Position numbers and translations under genes: made by a program | Shown here: positions 23,477 through 35,400 of the stretch, one piece after another | How positions within the stretch are numbered: position 1 is the stretch's first letter | Layout: each line of letters starts with the position of its first letter | Notes under the pieces: model-generated | Databases searched by the model: none | Told to the model about the DNA's origin: nothing | Seen by the model: only the letters and a program-made list of their open reading frames with translations | Source of the DNA: Cytospora piceicola | Taxonomy: Eukaryota; Ascomycota; Sordariomycetes; Diaporthales; Cytosporaceae | Direction of reading: 5' to 3' | Assembly: GCA_023375675.1 (NCBI GenBank) | Contig: JALQBC010000035.1 | Span: 186,001 to 250,000 of the forward strand | DNA length: 64,000 nucleotides

Positions 23477-25293
23477 TCATGTCCGACCTTCACACTCCCT
23501 ATTGTCCACCTGGCTGCTTCCCTTCTGGCCAATTTTGTTTTGATCCCTTGCGACCATCACTATCTTGTGGTCTGACCGGACTTTCTCCCCAAGCGCATGC
23601 CTCCGAATCAAGAGACTTGCGAGCATTCCAATGCCCATCATCACAGTCACCTGGATGAAAACATGTCTCATCGCAACATCAAACACCCCGACAGTCTTCT
23701 TCTTCTCAGCGCCGGTCATGTGGTCGAGGTTCTCGATGAGCTGGGATATACTCAGTCCCGCCGTTGTCCCCGCATCGAGATCCCGCAGGCCGTCGAAACA
23801 CACAAGCCCGCTGATGCTGATCCCCAGACTCAGCCCGATCGTCCTGATGAAGGAGTAGGTGGAGGCCGACATGGCGATGGCCGAGTTGTCGAAGGTGTCG
23901 TCAAGGGAAGCGTGGATGGGGATCAGGAGTGAGTTGAAATTCGGAGCGACACCGATTCCGGCTACCAGGAGCAGGACTACGACGACATCCGTCGGTGTCG
24001 TCTCGTTGAGCATGATCAACAGGCCGCAGCCGACGGTGGCGAGGACGAATGAGCCCCAGATGAGTTCCTGGTACCTCTTGGTGGCCGTGATGAGATACCC
24101 CGCGCCCGTGCTTACGATTCCGAACATCAGCACGATAGGCAGCATGCTGACCCCGCTCTGGGAGGCGTTCTGTCCCTTGACGGCTTGGAAGTAGATGGGA
24201 AGGTAGTAGTTCAGACCCATATATCCGATGGCATGGAAGAAGGCGGAGGTGTAGGCCCCTATCCTGGTCGGGTGGGTGAAGAAGCGCAGCGAGATGACTG
24301 GCTTGACAGCCCTGATCTCGGCGAAGATGAATGACGCGAGTGCACACACTGATATGACGAGACAGAAGACTATTTGAGAAGAGCCCCAGGAAACCCCCAG
24401 TGACGCCCACTCGAAAGTCATGAGGAGCGTGACGGTGGCTAGGCTGATGCAGATGATACCGCAAAAGTCGAGGCTCCGGACCGACTGGCTGAAGGACTTG
24501 GATGGTCGTGAGATGTTGAGGAAAAGAATATTGACTGCCAAGCAGACCAGGCATATTGGAAGGTTGATGAGGAAGCACTGACACATGACCAGGTCAGTAA
24601 CTTTGAGGCATGGCTTCACGAGCACTGAAGGGACGGGGAGCCATCACTACTCACCCATCTCCAGCTGACATGCTGCGCCAACACACCAGACAAAACCGGA
24701 CCAAGTGCCGACGCCACAGCCCAAGTAGCCCCTATGAAGCCCTGGTATTTTCCACGTTTCCTCGTGCTGACGAGATCCCCGATTAATATTATCACCAGCC
24801 CCGTGATCCCACCAGCCCCCGTCCCCTGCACCGCCCTCGAAGCAATCAACATCGCCACGTTCTGCGAGGCGCCACAAAGACCGCTACCGACCATGAAGAT
24901 GGAGATGGCCGTCAGGAATGTCCACTTCCGCCCAAAGACCTCAGAGGCCTGGCCAAAGAAGGGCATCACGACCGCCTGGGCCAGGGCATACGCGGAGCCT
25001 ACCCATGTATACCCGGAGTTCGAGGACGCCGCCCCGAGGCTGGACATGATGTTCGGAAGGGCGGTGGACACGATGGTCTGGTCGAGGGCAGGGAGGAACA
25101 GGGTCATGAACATGCTGGTGACGAGGATGGCGTGCCGAACCTTGTTGCGGCGGGTGGGAGGGTCTGGTGGGTCGTCTTCTTCCCTTATGACATCTCGAGA
25201 TGACTGGAGTGTTGTCCCGTCTGTGCTGTCCACATCTGTCTGATATGGAGTGTCGACCTCCTCGATGCGCGACAGGCGTTCCGTGTCCGACAT
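23477..25293 (-). CDS. MFS transporter, DHA2-like drug/H+ antiporter (second)
   Basis: Exons 25293-24655 and 24577-23477 encode 579 aa. Typical 14-helix MFS motifs include LDQTIVSTALP in helix 1, GQASEVFGRKWTFL as the loop 2-3 motif, SRAVQGTGAGGI in helix 4 and GPVLSGVLAQHVSWRWCF spanning the splice junction. These match the DHA2 family of fungal multidrug or toxin exporters. The open frame extends upstream to 25359 without an ATG, so I placed the start at the first ATG, 25293. It differs clearly from its neighbour at 21024-22897, so the pair is not a recent tandem duplication. Confidence 0.91.
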
Positions 25294-25587
25294 GTCGGAG
25301 GATTGCCGATGTGGAATCTTGGTAGTAGTAACTTGTTGGTGGTAGTTGTTGTTTGTCAACCCAGAGAGGGCAGCCTGGGTTGACAGAAATCCAAGCGCGA
25401 AGCAAGCGCCACTCCGGCCAAGTTCACATTTATAGAACAGCTCAGAAGGAGGAGCCCCTGAGGCTGTTGTGGGGGCTTAGGCATCTCGGGAGCAGGTGAC
25501 GTGAACGACGTCAGCTTATAGAGCGGGATGCTATATGTGATGCATGTCACTCCATGGAGGTATTACTGTAGCCGCAGATCCCTTTTA

Positions 25588-25590
<3 letters not shown>

Positions 25591-25628
<38 letters not shown>
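25591..25628. repeat. (GT)19 microsatellite
   Basis: Nineteen uninterrupted GT units are read directly in the sequence, about 300 bp upstream of the second MFS start codon. Confidence 0.97.
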
Positions 25629-25629
<1 letters not shown>

Positions 25630-27536
25630 GTGTATGTGTCGCCCACCCCCCTGGACGTCTCTCTCTTACTTTACACGGCACCCTCCGGCGTAAGCACATG
25701 TGCAGTTTTGGACTCGACGGGTACGGGAACCAAGCCCGCGACTATGATCGTAAGAAGCTCTGTGGCTCCCAAGTCAGGGGTAGTGATAGCGTCTGACCTC
25801 ACACAAAGAAAAAGACATACCCGTGATGATCCTTGCAGTTCGAGACATTTTTACCCGGTTGGAACAACTCAGGGACGAGAGTTTCCACCGTTTATACCTG
25901 ACCGTTAGTTTCTGTTCGCTGCCGAGACAATCCTGAACGCGAGGCGATGGATGATCATGAATGATTACAGCCGGGGCTCCCTTGACTGAGCCACCGATTC
26001 CCAATCAACATAGAAAAAGCGATTCAAAGACTTTTACCGAAATCACTTGAACCCGAGGAGGGCGCCACAAGGGACAGGAGCTGTCAATCGGCTGGTTCGT
26101 GAGCGCTAACCTAGACTTTTGGAGCGCTATGCGATGTTAGTCACATATGATAGCCACTTTTCATCCCCCTTCTCTTCTAACCAGTTTTTTTTAAGCCATT
26201 TTTTTGATAGAAAACAAAAGGGGGAAGGGGGAACAAAAGGGGGGAGGGGAACCCCTTCTTTTTGTTCTTTTTCTTCTTCTGCACGTTTGGCTTCCCGCAG
26301 ATGCAGCAAACTCTATCATGGGTAAAACAAATATTCCCAGTCCCGGGATAGGTGAGTAATAATAACCATAACAAACTCACCTACATGCCGGGAAACTGGC
26401 TGCTGCAACCAGTTGACATTGACAAGGCCCCTTGTCGACATCAGTCGATAATGCAGGCGTCCGAGAGCCCCTCGGCTTGCAGCGTGTCACAACCGACATT
26501 ACGGTAGATACTTAAGTAAGTACTTATGCGGGAGTGCCTGAACGCACTACGACCCTGGATCTCCGGCAAGGGCGGCGCAAGATCCCACAGATCGCCACAT
26601 TTGTTGCTGGAAAGGGTTGAGCAGTACACAGTAGATCCTGGGAAGAGGGGGGGAAGCTGCTGTATGGTTCCGTAGAGTCGCATTGCATCCCGCTCAGACC
26701 CTCGCAACCTCAAACTTGGAAAGTGAGCAATGGTGATAAGCGAACGGTTCATAGTTAATCCTTGAGTGCTGCTCGTACGATGCCCCGAGTCACCACCTCC
26801 AACACGGTGTTACGAAAGGACCAGTTGAGTTCAGGGACTGTCTTGTAAGCAGATCTCTTGTTCGTGTGTCAGTAATCTAGCGGCGGCCGACGCCGAGTTG
26901 CACGACGCTGCTCTCCGAGACATGCTGACGGGAATTTATTACCAGTCTCGTTCCGGTAAACGCCCATGCGTGTCACACCGGGGGTGTTCATCCGGTACCG
27001 TGGCAGACAGACAGGGGCGGGAGGGGAAGGCTTATAACTGCCAAAGAATCAAGTTAAGTGTTTAATTAATCGAGGCTGTCGGCTGGGGGCGGATAGCTGC
27101 CGCCAACATGTGGCGGTGAGGTTGCACGCGGGTTCTGATGCCGTACCTGGCTGGCTGAAAGTTAAAGTGTAAGTGCCGAGGTTCTTCAAGCAGCAATACT
27201 ATATTAGACGGAAAAGTTAGTTAGATGGCTGTTATAGTCAAGGCCAGGCCCTGGAGGTTCAATGCAACACACTTGATTTCTTTGTATCCGCCCGAACCCG
27301 AGACATGTTGTCACGGTGTGATTGTAGGCACACGCCCATACATACTGTCATGGCTAAGGGGCCTGGAGAGAGAGTAGGATTCATGGTACAAATCCATACG
27401 CACCTACGTAGCTTAGCAAGGTCATCAACCTGACACACTGAATCATAGTCTACAGAGGGATGGAGAATGCTACAAGGAAGAAACAAAGAGGAGAAAAAAG
27501 AAAGAAAAAAGTGGACGATCAGCACCGAGCAAAAGC

Positions 27537-27548
27537 AAAAAGATAAAA
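27537..27548 (-). terminator. RNA polymerase III terminator of the leucine tRNA
   Basis: Read on the minus strand, TTTT (27548-27545) and TTTTT (27541-27537) follow the tRNA 3' end within 17 nt. Such T-runs are the usual Pol III stop signal. Confidence 0.75.
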
Positions 27549-27553
27549 TGTAA

Positions 27554-27655
27554 TGACAACAGTGAGACTCGAACTCACGCCCCTTTCGAGACTACGATGG
27601 TTATTCTTGATGAAACACCTGAACGTAGCGCCTTAGACCACTCGGCCATGTTGCC
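27554..27655 (-). tRNA. tRNA-Leu(CAG) with an intron
   Basis: The 102-nt minus-strand sequence folds as a class II tRNA. The acceptor arms GGCAACA and TGTTGTC pair with one G-T, the D-arm contains the A-box TGGCCGAGTGG, and the anticodon stem is CTACG/CGTAG. The T-arm is GTGAG/CTCAC around TTCGAGT, and an extra variable arm (TCTCGAAAGGGGC) is typical of leucine tRNAs. The anticodon CAG lies at 27621-27619, decoding CTG. A 20-nt intron (27617-27598) follows the base next to the anticodon, the canonical position for nuclear tRNA introns. A73 is the discriminator base. Confidence 0.93.
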
Positions 27656-28919
27656 TTGTGATTTTGTGTCAAAAGTGTAACTATGTGGTGGTATTCCTCA
27701 GACCGAGTGGAGCAGGATGTGAATCACGATTCAGGCACTGGAAGAACTGGCAACTCAACATTGGGAGAGAAACAAGGACAATCATCATATGATGGTGCTT
27801 GCAAAAACAAAACAAAAACTATAAATCGTAGGCATTTTTATCATGGTAAGGTCCAGTTGGTACTGAACCACCTACAGGCAAGATAACCCGAGATGGCACA
27901 GCACACTGGGCAGTTTCCTGCCCTTTCATTCGACGCCAGCGTCACGCCGTTAATCCAAGTCAGTCACACCTGAGAGGAGGCGTATAGGCCTACGAATAAG
28001 CCTAAGCGATGTCTGGTATGTGTCTCGGCACACATGCATAGGTATGTTACTACATCCCCCCTCGGGAGACAAGGTAACCCAATACAGCCAATCGCAATAT
28101 ATACCGCGGTTGGTTATGATCCACATATACATACCCAGGTATTCTTCTCAGTACTATTGCCAGTACAGTCTTATTGCTAGTAGTTCCTATCCGGACTGCC
28201 AGTTGGGATTGGTTCAGAGAGGAATAGGCAGTCTGATGGGATTGATCTTGGTCTCTTTAGCCCCTCCCCCCTTATCGACTATACAACTGCTTACCTACCT
28301 ACTTAGGTATATATTTGTGATAGGCCCATTGGCTTCAATTTTAGTCATAAGTTGAGCGATTGGTCTCGCTACTCTTTTCAAGTAAATCCATCGGAAATTC
28401 GAGTGAGCATGTCACATTACACCGGGCAGTAACATTTCTTGAGGATCCTCCGCTATGTCCAGAAACCATTCGACGAGATATAAGTGATCATATTGCCATA
28501 AGGCATCTGCGTCGTTTATTTACTAATATCATTACTATATGTTTTATGAGACATAGGCGCGTGTAGAATACGCAGGTTTCTGCAGTGGGGTATCTCTCTT
28601 GTCGAGTCGGATTTATATATCTCGTAAAGGATATCAACCAGAAATTAATAATCCAAGAAACGATAACCTCGTCATTCAATTTCCCAGATTTCCCTGTCAG
28701 GACGGTATTGCTTACGACATCATGCGGACGGAAGGATCTGAGATTAAGTATACTGTCAAGTATATATCCATCAACATTTGGGGATGACCTTTTCCCCATG
28801 AGTAAGTAATATTTGCCAGAACAGCTGTAAAAACGCGAAACTCTTGGAAACGACGTCCATTTCCCGCACGACTATATTCACTATAAGCATCAGCTGCAAC
28901 ATGACAGCATTTGGATCCT
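27656..28919. other. Intergenic interval downstream of the PhyH gene
   Basis: AT-rich sequence without a recognisable gene. It includes the upstream region of the tRNA and the 3' flank of the PhyH-like gene. A TACCTACCTACTTAGGTA-type motif lies near 28291-28310. Confidence 0.5.
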
Positions 28920-30149
28920 CTATTCAGCGTCTCCATACTGAGGGCGAATATCAAAGAAACTGTCCGCCTTGGTCTTTTCAAACTCCTCATCACCATAAAA
29001 GTTTGCTCTGACCTCGACTCTTCCACGTGCACGGCCCATGAAGAACTCCTGCTGCGATTCGGGCAAGTGCATACGCTGCTTGTAGTTGGGGTGAAAGGGA
29101 CTCTAGATATTGAAATCAGACGTTAGCTTCAAATCTCACTTCTTCCGTAACAACGAATTCGGAAAATTTCTATAAACTCACCTGATACCCAAGCCCAAGC
29201 ATAACCCTATGCCGGTCACTATTGTTCGGCATCCCAGCATGCCACGACCGCAGGTCCCGGATCATGACATCCCCACGAGACACCAGCGGCTGGACAGGCG
29301 GCCGGACAGCCCTCCGCGCCTCCTTCGCCTCCTCCCTCAGCCAAGGGATGCGGTCGCCCTCCTTGGCATACCTCGAGAACGGGTGGTCACCTGTGGCGAC
29401 CTGTTGGTCCTCGGCCGTGGTCGTGGCGTGCGAGCCGAGCCAGAACTCGGTCGCGCCGTTCTCGGCTGAGAAGTCGCACAGCGGCACGTTGGCGATGAAG
29501 TAGTAGGGGCACTGGGGGTGGTCAAAGGTGGAATCCTTGTGTTCGTTCTGGCGCAGGCCCGGGGTGTTGGCTAGTGCTGTGTTTGATGTGAGCCAGTTCC
29601 AGATGGGGACTTGGCCCAGGTATCTAATCGGGAATGTGATCAGCATGGGAAGCATTGCCGGAAAGTTGCTAACTATGTGGGTGCTGCCGTTGTAAAACTC
29701 ACGCGTTTGCAACTTGCAAGAGAAATGAGTTGAAATAAATGTCCTCGTGCAAGTGCTCCGGCTTGTTCACGGGTGGCCTCTGTAGGAAGTTGGCTTAAAC
29801 CAAACGTCCTCGTCAGCCTGCGTGCTATAATCCACACAGAAACATTGTCTCTGTCTCGGAGAGGAGGAAGAAAGGCGACTTCAAATATCAGAAAGGAGCG
29901 GGTCTCACATCTAAGGTTGTGGTTGAACTCTTGCTCCGGATCGGCAATCCACCTTTCAGCATCAGCACACATGGTCTCGTTCAGCGAATCGATATGTTTC
30001 ACATCAATGACATCCTTCAGGACCACCAGCCCATCTCTATGAAGCCCCCCCAGGACCCTTTGCAAGTTGCGGGGCGAGTATAAACCGGCTCGCCGCTCCT
30101 TCTCGGAGGGCGCTATCGCCTGAGGGGCATCGACCTGATCAGGTTTCAT
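28920..30149 (-). CDS. Phytanoyl-CoA dioxygenase (PhyH)-family protein
   Basis: Exons 30149-29909, 29793-29703, 29623-29182 and 29102-28920 join to 318 aa. The longest frame ends early at 29170, but a donor at 29181 and an acceptor at 29103 add a 60-residue tail that makes the usual PhyH length. The 2-oxoglutarate/Fe(II) centre is visible: H139 and D141 (EHKDS) and the distal H239 (SWHAGMP), with an Arg shortly after. WNWLTSNTALANT and CDFSAENGATEFWLGSH are typical of fungal PhyH hydroxylases. These enzymes hydroxylate fatty acyl or secondary-metabolite substrates; the substrate here is unknown. The start is the first ATG, since the frame continues upstream only from a GTG. The neighbour on the same strand is another 2OG oxygenase. 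Confidence 0.9.
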
Positions 30150-31020
30150 CTTGACGCTCGCTGTCGTCACCAACACTAAACTGTGGTCCCGATAGATTGG
30201 TTTCTGAAGAATACGATTAGTCTTCCGAAGATAAGAGCCACTTGAGTCGCTTGAAACAAGATAGATTGGGAAGGGATTCTGGGCACTCGGAGTCGTCCGA
30301 GAGCGGAGTACAGATGTAGGGTGGGGATCGAGATTGTACGAGCCAGGATTATTGCTGACGGATACGATTCAGAACGCGGGGAGTAGTAGTGGAATGATAG
30401 ACACCCGCGATATATCTGTCGTAGGGCATAGATATGCACGAGAATTAACTAGTAATTATAGGCATGTCCAGTGCCCCCATCTGGTTCTACCCCCTCTGTT
30501 TCTGCCCCCTCTGTTTCTCGCCTGAGCAAGACAGCATTCAAAAAAAAGCCTTTCTTGTTATCAATATCTGATGCCAATACTCATTCCTTGAGATTCCAAT
30601 TTAAGTTCAACTGTCAGATCGATCAAATTCGAGCACTGCTAAAAGGCACAAATCTTCCTAACAAGACCCCGAACTCATGGAAAGACAGAACTCAAGGATA
30701 GATGATAGTAATAATGTGGCATTAATAGCGAGTGACTGTTGACATCAGCTAAGCCCAGTAGCGACCAAACAAAATATAAACAACTACAGCGCTGAAACCA
30801 TCGCGAATATCCCGAAATCCCAGCATATGATAACAGACAGCAAAAACAGTGTCGTAACAGTCGTCAAAACTCCCTTCAAATGCTCCTTTCCCAACATCCT
30901 AGTCTCAAAACCCTCAGTAGCAAGTCTGGACAAGCAATGATCCATCCTCTTTCTCCCCACCCTGCAATTCATTTTCATTCACTAAGTTTTTCGCTCTTTG
31001 TTTTTCTCGTGGTGATTTCC
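30150..31020. other. Spacer between the two 2OG-oxygenase genes
   Basis: This carries the PhyH gene promoter and the 3' flank of the next gene. A duplicated CCCTCTGTTTCT motif is visible at about 30489-30516. There is no gene. Confidence 0.5.
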
Positions 31021-32416
31021 TTAGAATTCACCAGGGCATTGCCGCTTCACCGCCCGGGTCTCGGTCTCGGGCACGGGCTTGTTGATCAGGTGGCTGTCGT
31101 CCACGAAGCCCATGATGACCTTGTCGTCGTCGACCATCTCCCCGTTCATGTGCTCCAGGAACTTCTGCTGCTCGGCGAGGAACAGCTTGAGCTTCTGGGT
31201 CGAGACGCCCCGGCCCGCGGCGCGGGACTCGCGGATCTCCTTGAGCTCCGACCGGATCCGCTCCTCGAGGATCTCGAGGCGGTACTCGCTGAACTGCGCG
31301 TACAGCTCCGCCAGGTCCGAGATGGGGCGCACCGTCGTCAGGACGGTGTCGTCGCGGAGCATGGGGTTCTTGGGGCGGAACGAGGTGACCACTGTGGTTG
31401 GGCTCGGTTAGTAAATTGTTTGCTTCCAGGCCAATAGATATGATGGTTGCGTGTATAAAACTTACTAGTGATACGCTCCATGGCGCCGAGGGCACGGAGG
31501 GCCTGGTGCTCGATATACCGACCCTGAAGGATAACAGCGCATCCCTATTGCGGACATATCGTTAGCTGGTGATTCTCCAGGCACAAGGCAGTCACGTAAG
31601 ATGTAAAAGTAAAGCACGAAACATACCATCTGAGGACCGCGGACCTTGATGATGTCGCCGGATCCGGTTCGCAGGGCCGTCTCGCCGCCGACCATGTTGG
31701 TGCAGTCAGACAGCATGGTGACGCAGACGAAGGGGTAGCTGTCGGTGTGCCAGTCGACGGCGGAGAGCTTCTGCTCGCCCTTGTTGTTCTCGAGGTCCCG
31801 CAGCTCGCCCTCCATCTGCTCCTGCGACTGCGCCGAGAGGTTGATGTGGGCGATCTCAAGGTCGATGGCGGGGATGAGCTCTATCCCGGCGATGTTGGAG
31901 ATGATCTTGAGGACCTCTGGGTTCTTCCACGCATCGTACACAAATGGTGCGTACCTATTCACGGAAGCTGGTTAGTTATCGTTATATCAAGATTGTGATT
32001 AGGTGGTCCCGATATGGTAATGAGACCACGCATGAGACGGGTGATATAACCTACTTGCTTGCGAATCCTCGCAGCTGGCACTGTGACAGGTTGCTCGAGA
32101 ACTGGCAGTTATCGATGACGTCCTTGCTGAGGACCTCCTCCCTGAACCTCATGACGGCCTCCTCGTTGAAGAGGGGGAACGGCTCGGAGACGGCGATGGG
32201 GGACACTCCGCTGTTCTCGAGGCCGATCTCCTTCATGGTGTGGACCTTAGACGGAGGAGAGAACCTCAGGTGCTGGGAAGGGCTGAAGGGGCCCTTGATA
32301 TCCGTCTTGTGGCACTGCAGCATCTCAGGCTCCATGATGACTGGCTGCGCCGTCCATGCCAGGCTGGACTTCCGGCGGAAGTGCGAGCCAGAGGTCATCA
32401 CGTCTGCAGCAGCCAT
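31021..32416 (-). CDS. 2-oxoglutarate/Fe(II)-dependent oxygenase-like protein
   Basis: Exons 32416-32055, 31954-31627, 31544-31466 and 31391-31021 join to 379 aa. The double-stranded beta-helix motifs are present: HxD in DWHTDSYPFV (H190, D192), GGETALRTGSGDI, a distal histidine in YIEHQALRALG (H243) and an arginine in ERITMVTSFRPK (R254). This is a fungal Fe2OG family with a long charged C-terminal helix (about 285-350; coiled-coil-like, rich in E, R, L). The role would be oxidation of a small molecule, possibly in secondary metabolism. The start is the ATG at 32416; the frame extends upstream only from a TTG. No targeting signal is visible, so it is probably cytosolic. Confidence 0.88.
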
Positions 32417-35400
32417 GTTGTTGTGTGGTGGGTAAGAGAATCTGGTCTGATAAGGATTCTGGTTGAGCAAGAAGAGTCAAGGGGAGGGATGGTTTAGAGT
32501 TTGCAGTGAAGCAATGTTTCAAGAGAAGAAGAAGACCGTTGGCCGCTTTGATATGATAGACAGGAATACTGATGATGTCTGGAAACAAACATCAGAAACC
32601 TCATGGCGTCGGCACCAAGGCTCCTTTATACCATGCTCTTATCATGTTGCTTGGGGGATGGAGAAGACGGGCACAGTGCCACCGGACCGAGTGAAGCGTG
32701 GAAAACGCATCGTGCATGTATCAGGCACGACCAGCCATCCCCCAAGCGGAACTGGATTGGATGGACGGATGGGCGCCCTGATTGATAACGGGAGGTCCGT
32801 TGCCATCATGATCCGCGAAGCCCAACCACTGTGGGAGAGACTACATACAGTCTCTCTGTCCGGGGCCCAATACTTAGGAGGAGATGAATCATTATCATCC
32901 AATCAGTAGAGACCCCATAGTGCTTCCGATAGTCATATTAAGACCCCCCCCCCCTGGTATTGGCTTATGGTTGGTCCCAGAGTTGCGATAAGCACTGTCC
33001 TTCGTCCCTCTTCAGCACAGCCGCCAGTATCGAGTATAGGTGGAGAGAGCTAGTAATCGCCGTTAACGGACGCGGGAAATGCCCCAGGAATTGGAGGTGA
33101 TCAACTTAAACAAAAAGGTGTGGAGGAGACGAAAAGAAAAGTGACGAGGGTTGAGATATTGGGACGATATCTTGATTTGGGTTCACTCGGCGATGGCTCG
33201 GCAGTCTGCTTGGTGTGACGGGCAAACCAACCAGTCCAGCATGTGCCTTTCTGCCTCGGCTGGACATACTGAGACGGACTGGCGTATAGTTTCCCGGTAC
33301 CCCGGGAGGAGAGGACTGATGGACTGGGAACAATACTCGCATATCATTAGCTCAGCGCTGTGCCAGCTTTTGCCGGACTGGGCGAAGCCTCGTCGGAACG
33401 GGCACGTCAAAGGGGGACACGTGATGGGACAGCTGAGAGCCTTCTCTGTTGGCCGACGTCAAATCAACATTCCGGCCAGGGAAAAAAAAGGTCCAGAACA
33501 CCCTCACTTTGTTTCCCCCTGCTCTTGTTCCCATTCACCTCCATCTCTTCTCTCGGCCTACATAGTATGTGCATGCTTAGCGTTGCATGACTCTGTCACT
33601 CCCTCTTGGTCTTGGGGGGGGATTATTTTTGGGAGACGTCAGATGCATTAGGCCGGGCATGCACTACCACGTCGTTCTCGACATAAGACACGATAAGCCG
33701 CTGTGGGCGTGATGATGGGCGACATATATCTCCGTTAACGGAGGTTTGATCCGGGATTCATGTAGCAATCTGGATAGATAAGTGGCCGTGGTGGCGTCGC
33801 AGATATCAATGCCGGCCCCATGACTGGCTCCTTTGCATGACAATCTATTACCCCACAGATTCGGATACAGAGTTCCAGCCCTCGTTTAGACCCCCAGACC
33901 ATAGCGGTTTGCCCTGCCAACTACCGTGTATCATCATCATCATTCTGACTACCACGGGCGAGTTGAGTTGATTCGAGTTGGTTTGAGTCGAGTCGACTCG
34001 GGTCGACGCACTGTAACTCTCTACTCGGACGTATCCGACTGGCACAGCTGGACCCACCGCATCTCTATCTCCAACCCAACCACACTTGAACACGATATCT
34101 CACAGCGCCCGTATTATGCTATGCGTACGTCCCGGTGAACAGCAAAGGCCGTTGTGACGCTCATGTGGGACAATGGAGACTCTGCTCGGAGCTGAAGCTC
34201 ACTGCAGATCGCATCTCCCCCAACTCGTGTAATCATCCCTGGGGCAACCTATGTACTAAGTGATTTTATGCATCGGGTATCCCATCGCGAAGTTGCTCAC
34301 CCAGATCCACCAATGATAACACGACTTGCCCACCCCTTGCCCGAGAGATCAGCATGGCTAAAGTGGTAGTTGCCCAAGATCTTCTTTCTTTGCTTTCTGC
34401 TTATCCGTTGGGCTTGATATCTATGTGTTTCAAGGCTTGAATAATGACTCGAGCACATACTTTCACGGTTCGACACATCAAGCGCTGGAGCTGACCAGTC
34501 AAACAACCAAAGACCATATCAACCATGATCTTTGGGAGCCATTCATTATGATGAAAACATCAGGCACCTCTTTGTGAAACTTGACGTATCTCCACGTACG
34601 TAATGGGAATCACATGAGGGGAAGGAAACCTTGGAACTGCATCCAGCCGGCGGTCAGTGTGGAGGAGCTCGCGTCTATGTGAGGAGGGGAGGGCGTCGTT
34701 TGCAGCGTTGGTGCTGGTGTAATTGCTACTAGGTAAGTGCCTAGACGGTTAGACCGGCTGCAGGCTTTGGGGCTCGGGCTTCCACCAAGTGTCAACTCTT
34801 GCTGCTCACTACTGTATACACGGTCCGGTACTTTGCCTACCCTACAGCACACTACACCTTATCTGGGCTATGGGGCCGATGTTATATGCTTGCTGACTTG
34901 TGACAGAAGGATGGCAGAAGAAGGATTGATACATTCCCCAGAAGCAAGTCCTCCCCAGCCCACACCTTCCTCCTCCTGCCCCCCTGCCCTCCCTCGTCCG
35001 AACGTCAAGGGCTTCATGTATCACGGATGGTCCCGTCCCTCGACCGAGGTGCCCATGCTCTCGCTTGCACATGTGCTGTCCTTGCTTATATGGGGTCTGG
35101 GGTAGATTGTCCAAAAGGCCACGCGCTGAGATGGACAAGGTCTATCATCTGGCCTGACGCTCTGACTGGCTGCATATGTCCATCTTGGCCCAACCGACAT
35201 CCGGACTGATATATGAGTCCGGGAAACCCGTGGCGGTCCTCACACCTGCATGTATCTGGACCCGGGCCCGGTCCTGCTGCTCTATGGACCAGCATCATCA
35301 CTGCAGTACGATGAGTTATTTTAGTATTGGAAGCGGATGACAAGTATTAACGCGCCCTTCAAGGACCCCGGCCATTATCAGCCCCATCATTGTCTTGCCG

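Larger units (their letters stand above)
25294..27553. other. Gene-poor interval with GT microsatellite
   Basis: No gene was recognised in this stretch. A GT dinucleotide run occupies 25591-25628, and a strand-biased purine tract is found near 26215-26262. Open frames across the GT run are repeat artefacts. Confidence 0.55.

Noticed and set aside
25528..25908. Open frame encoding Cys-Val runs
   Set aside because: It is translation of the GT microsatellite.
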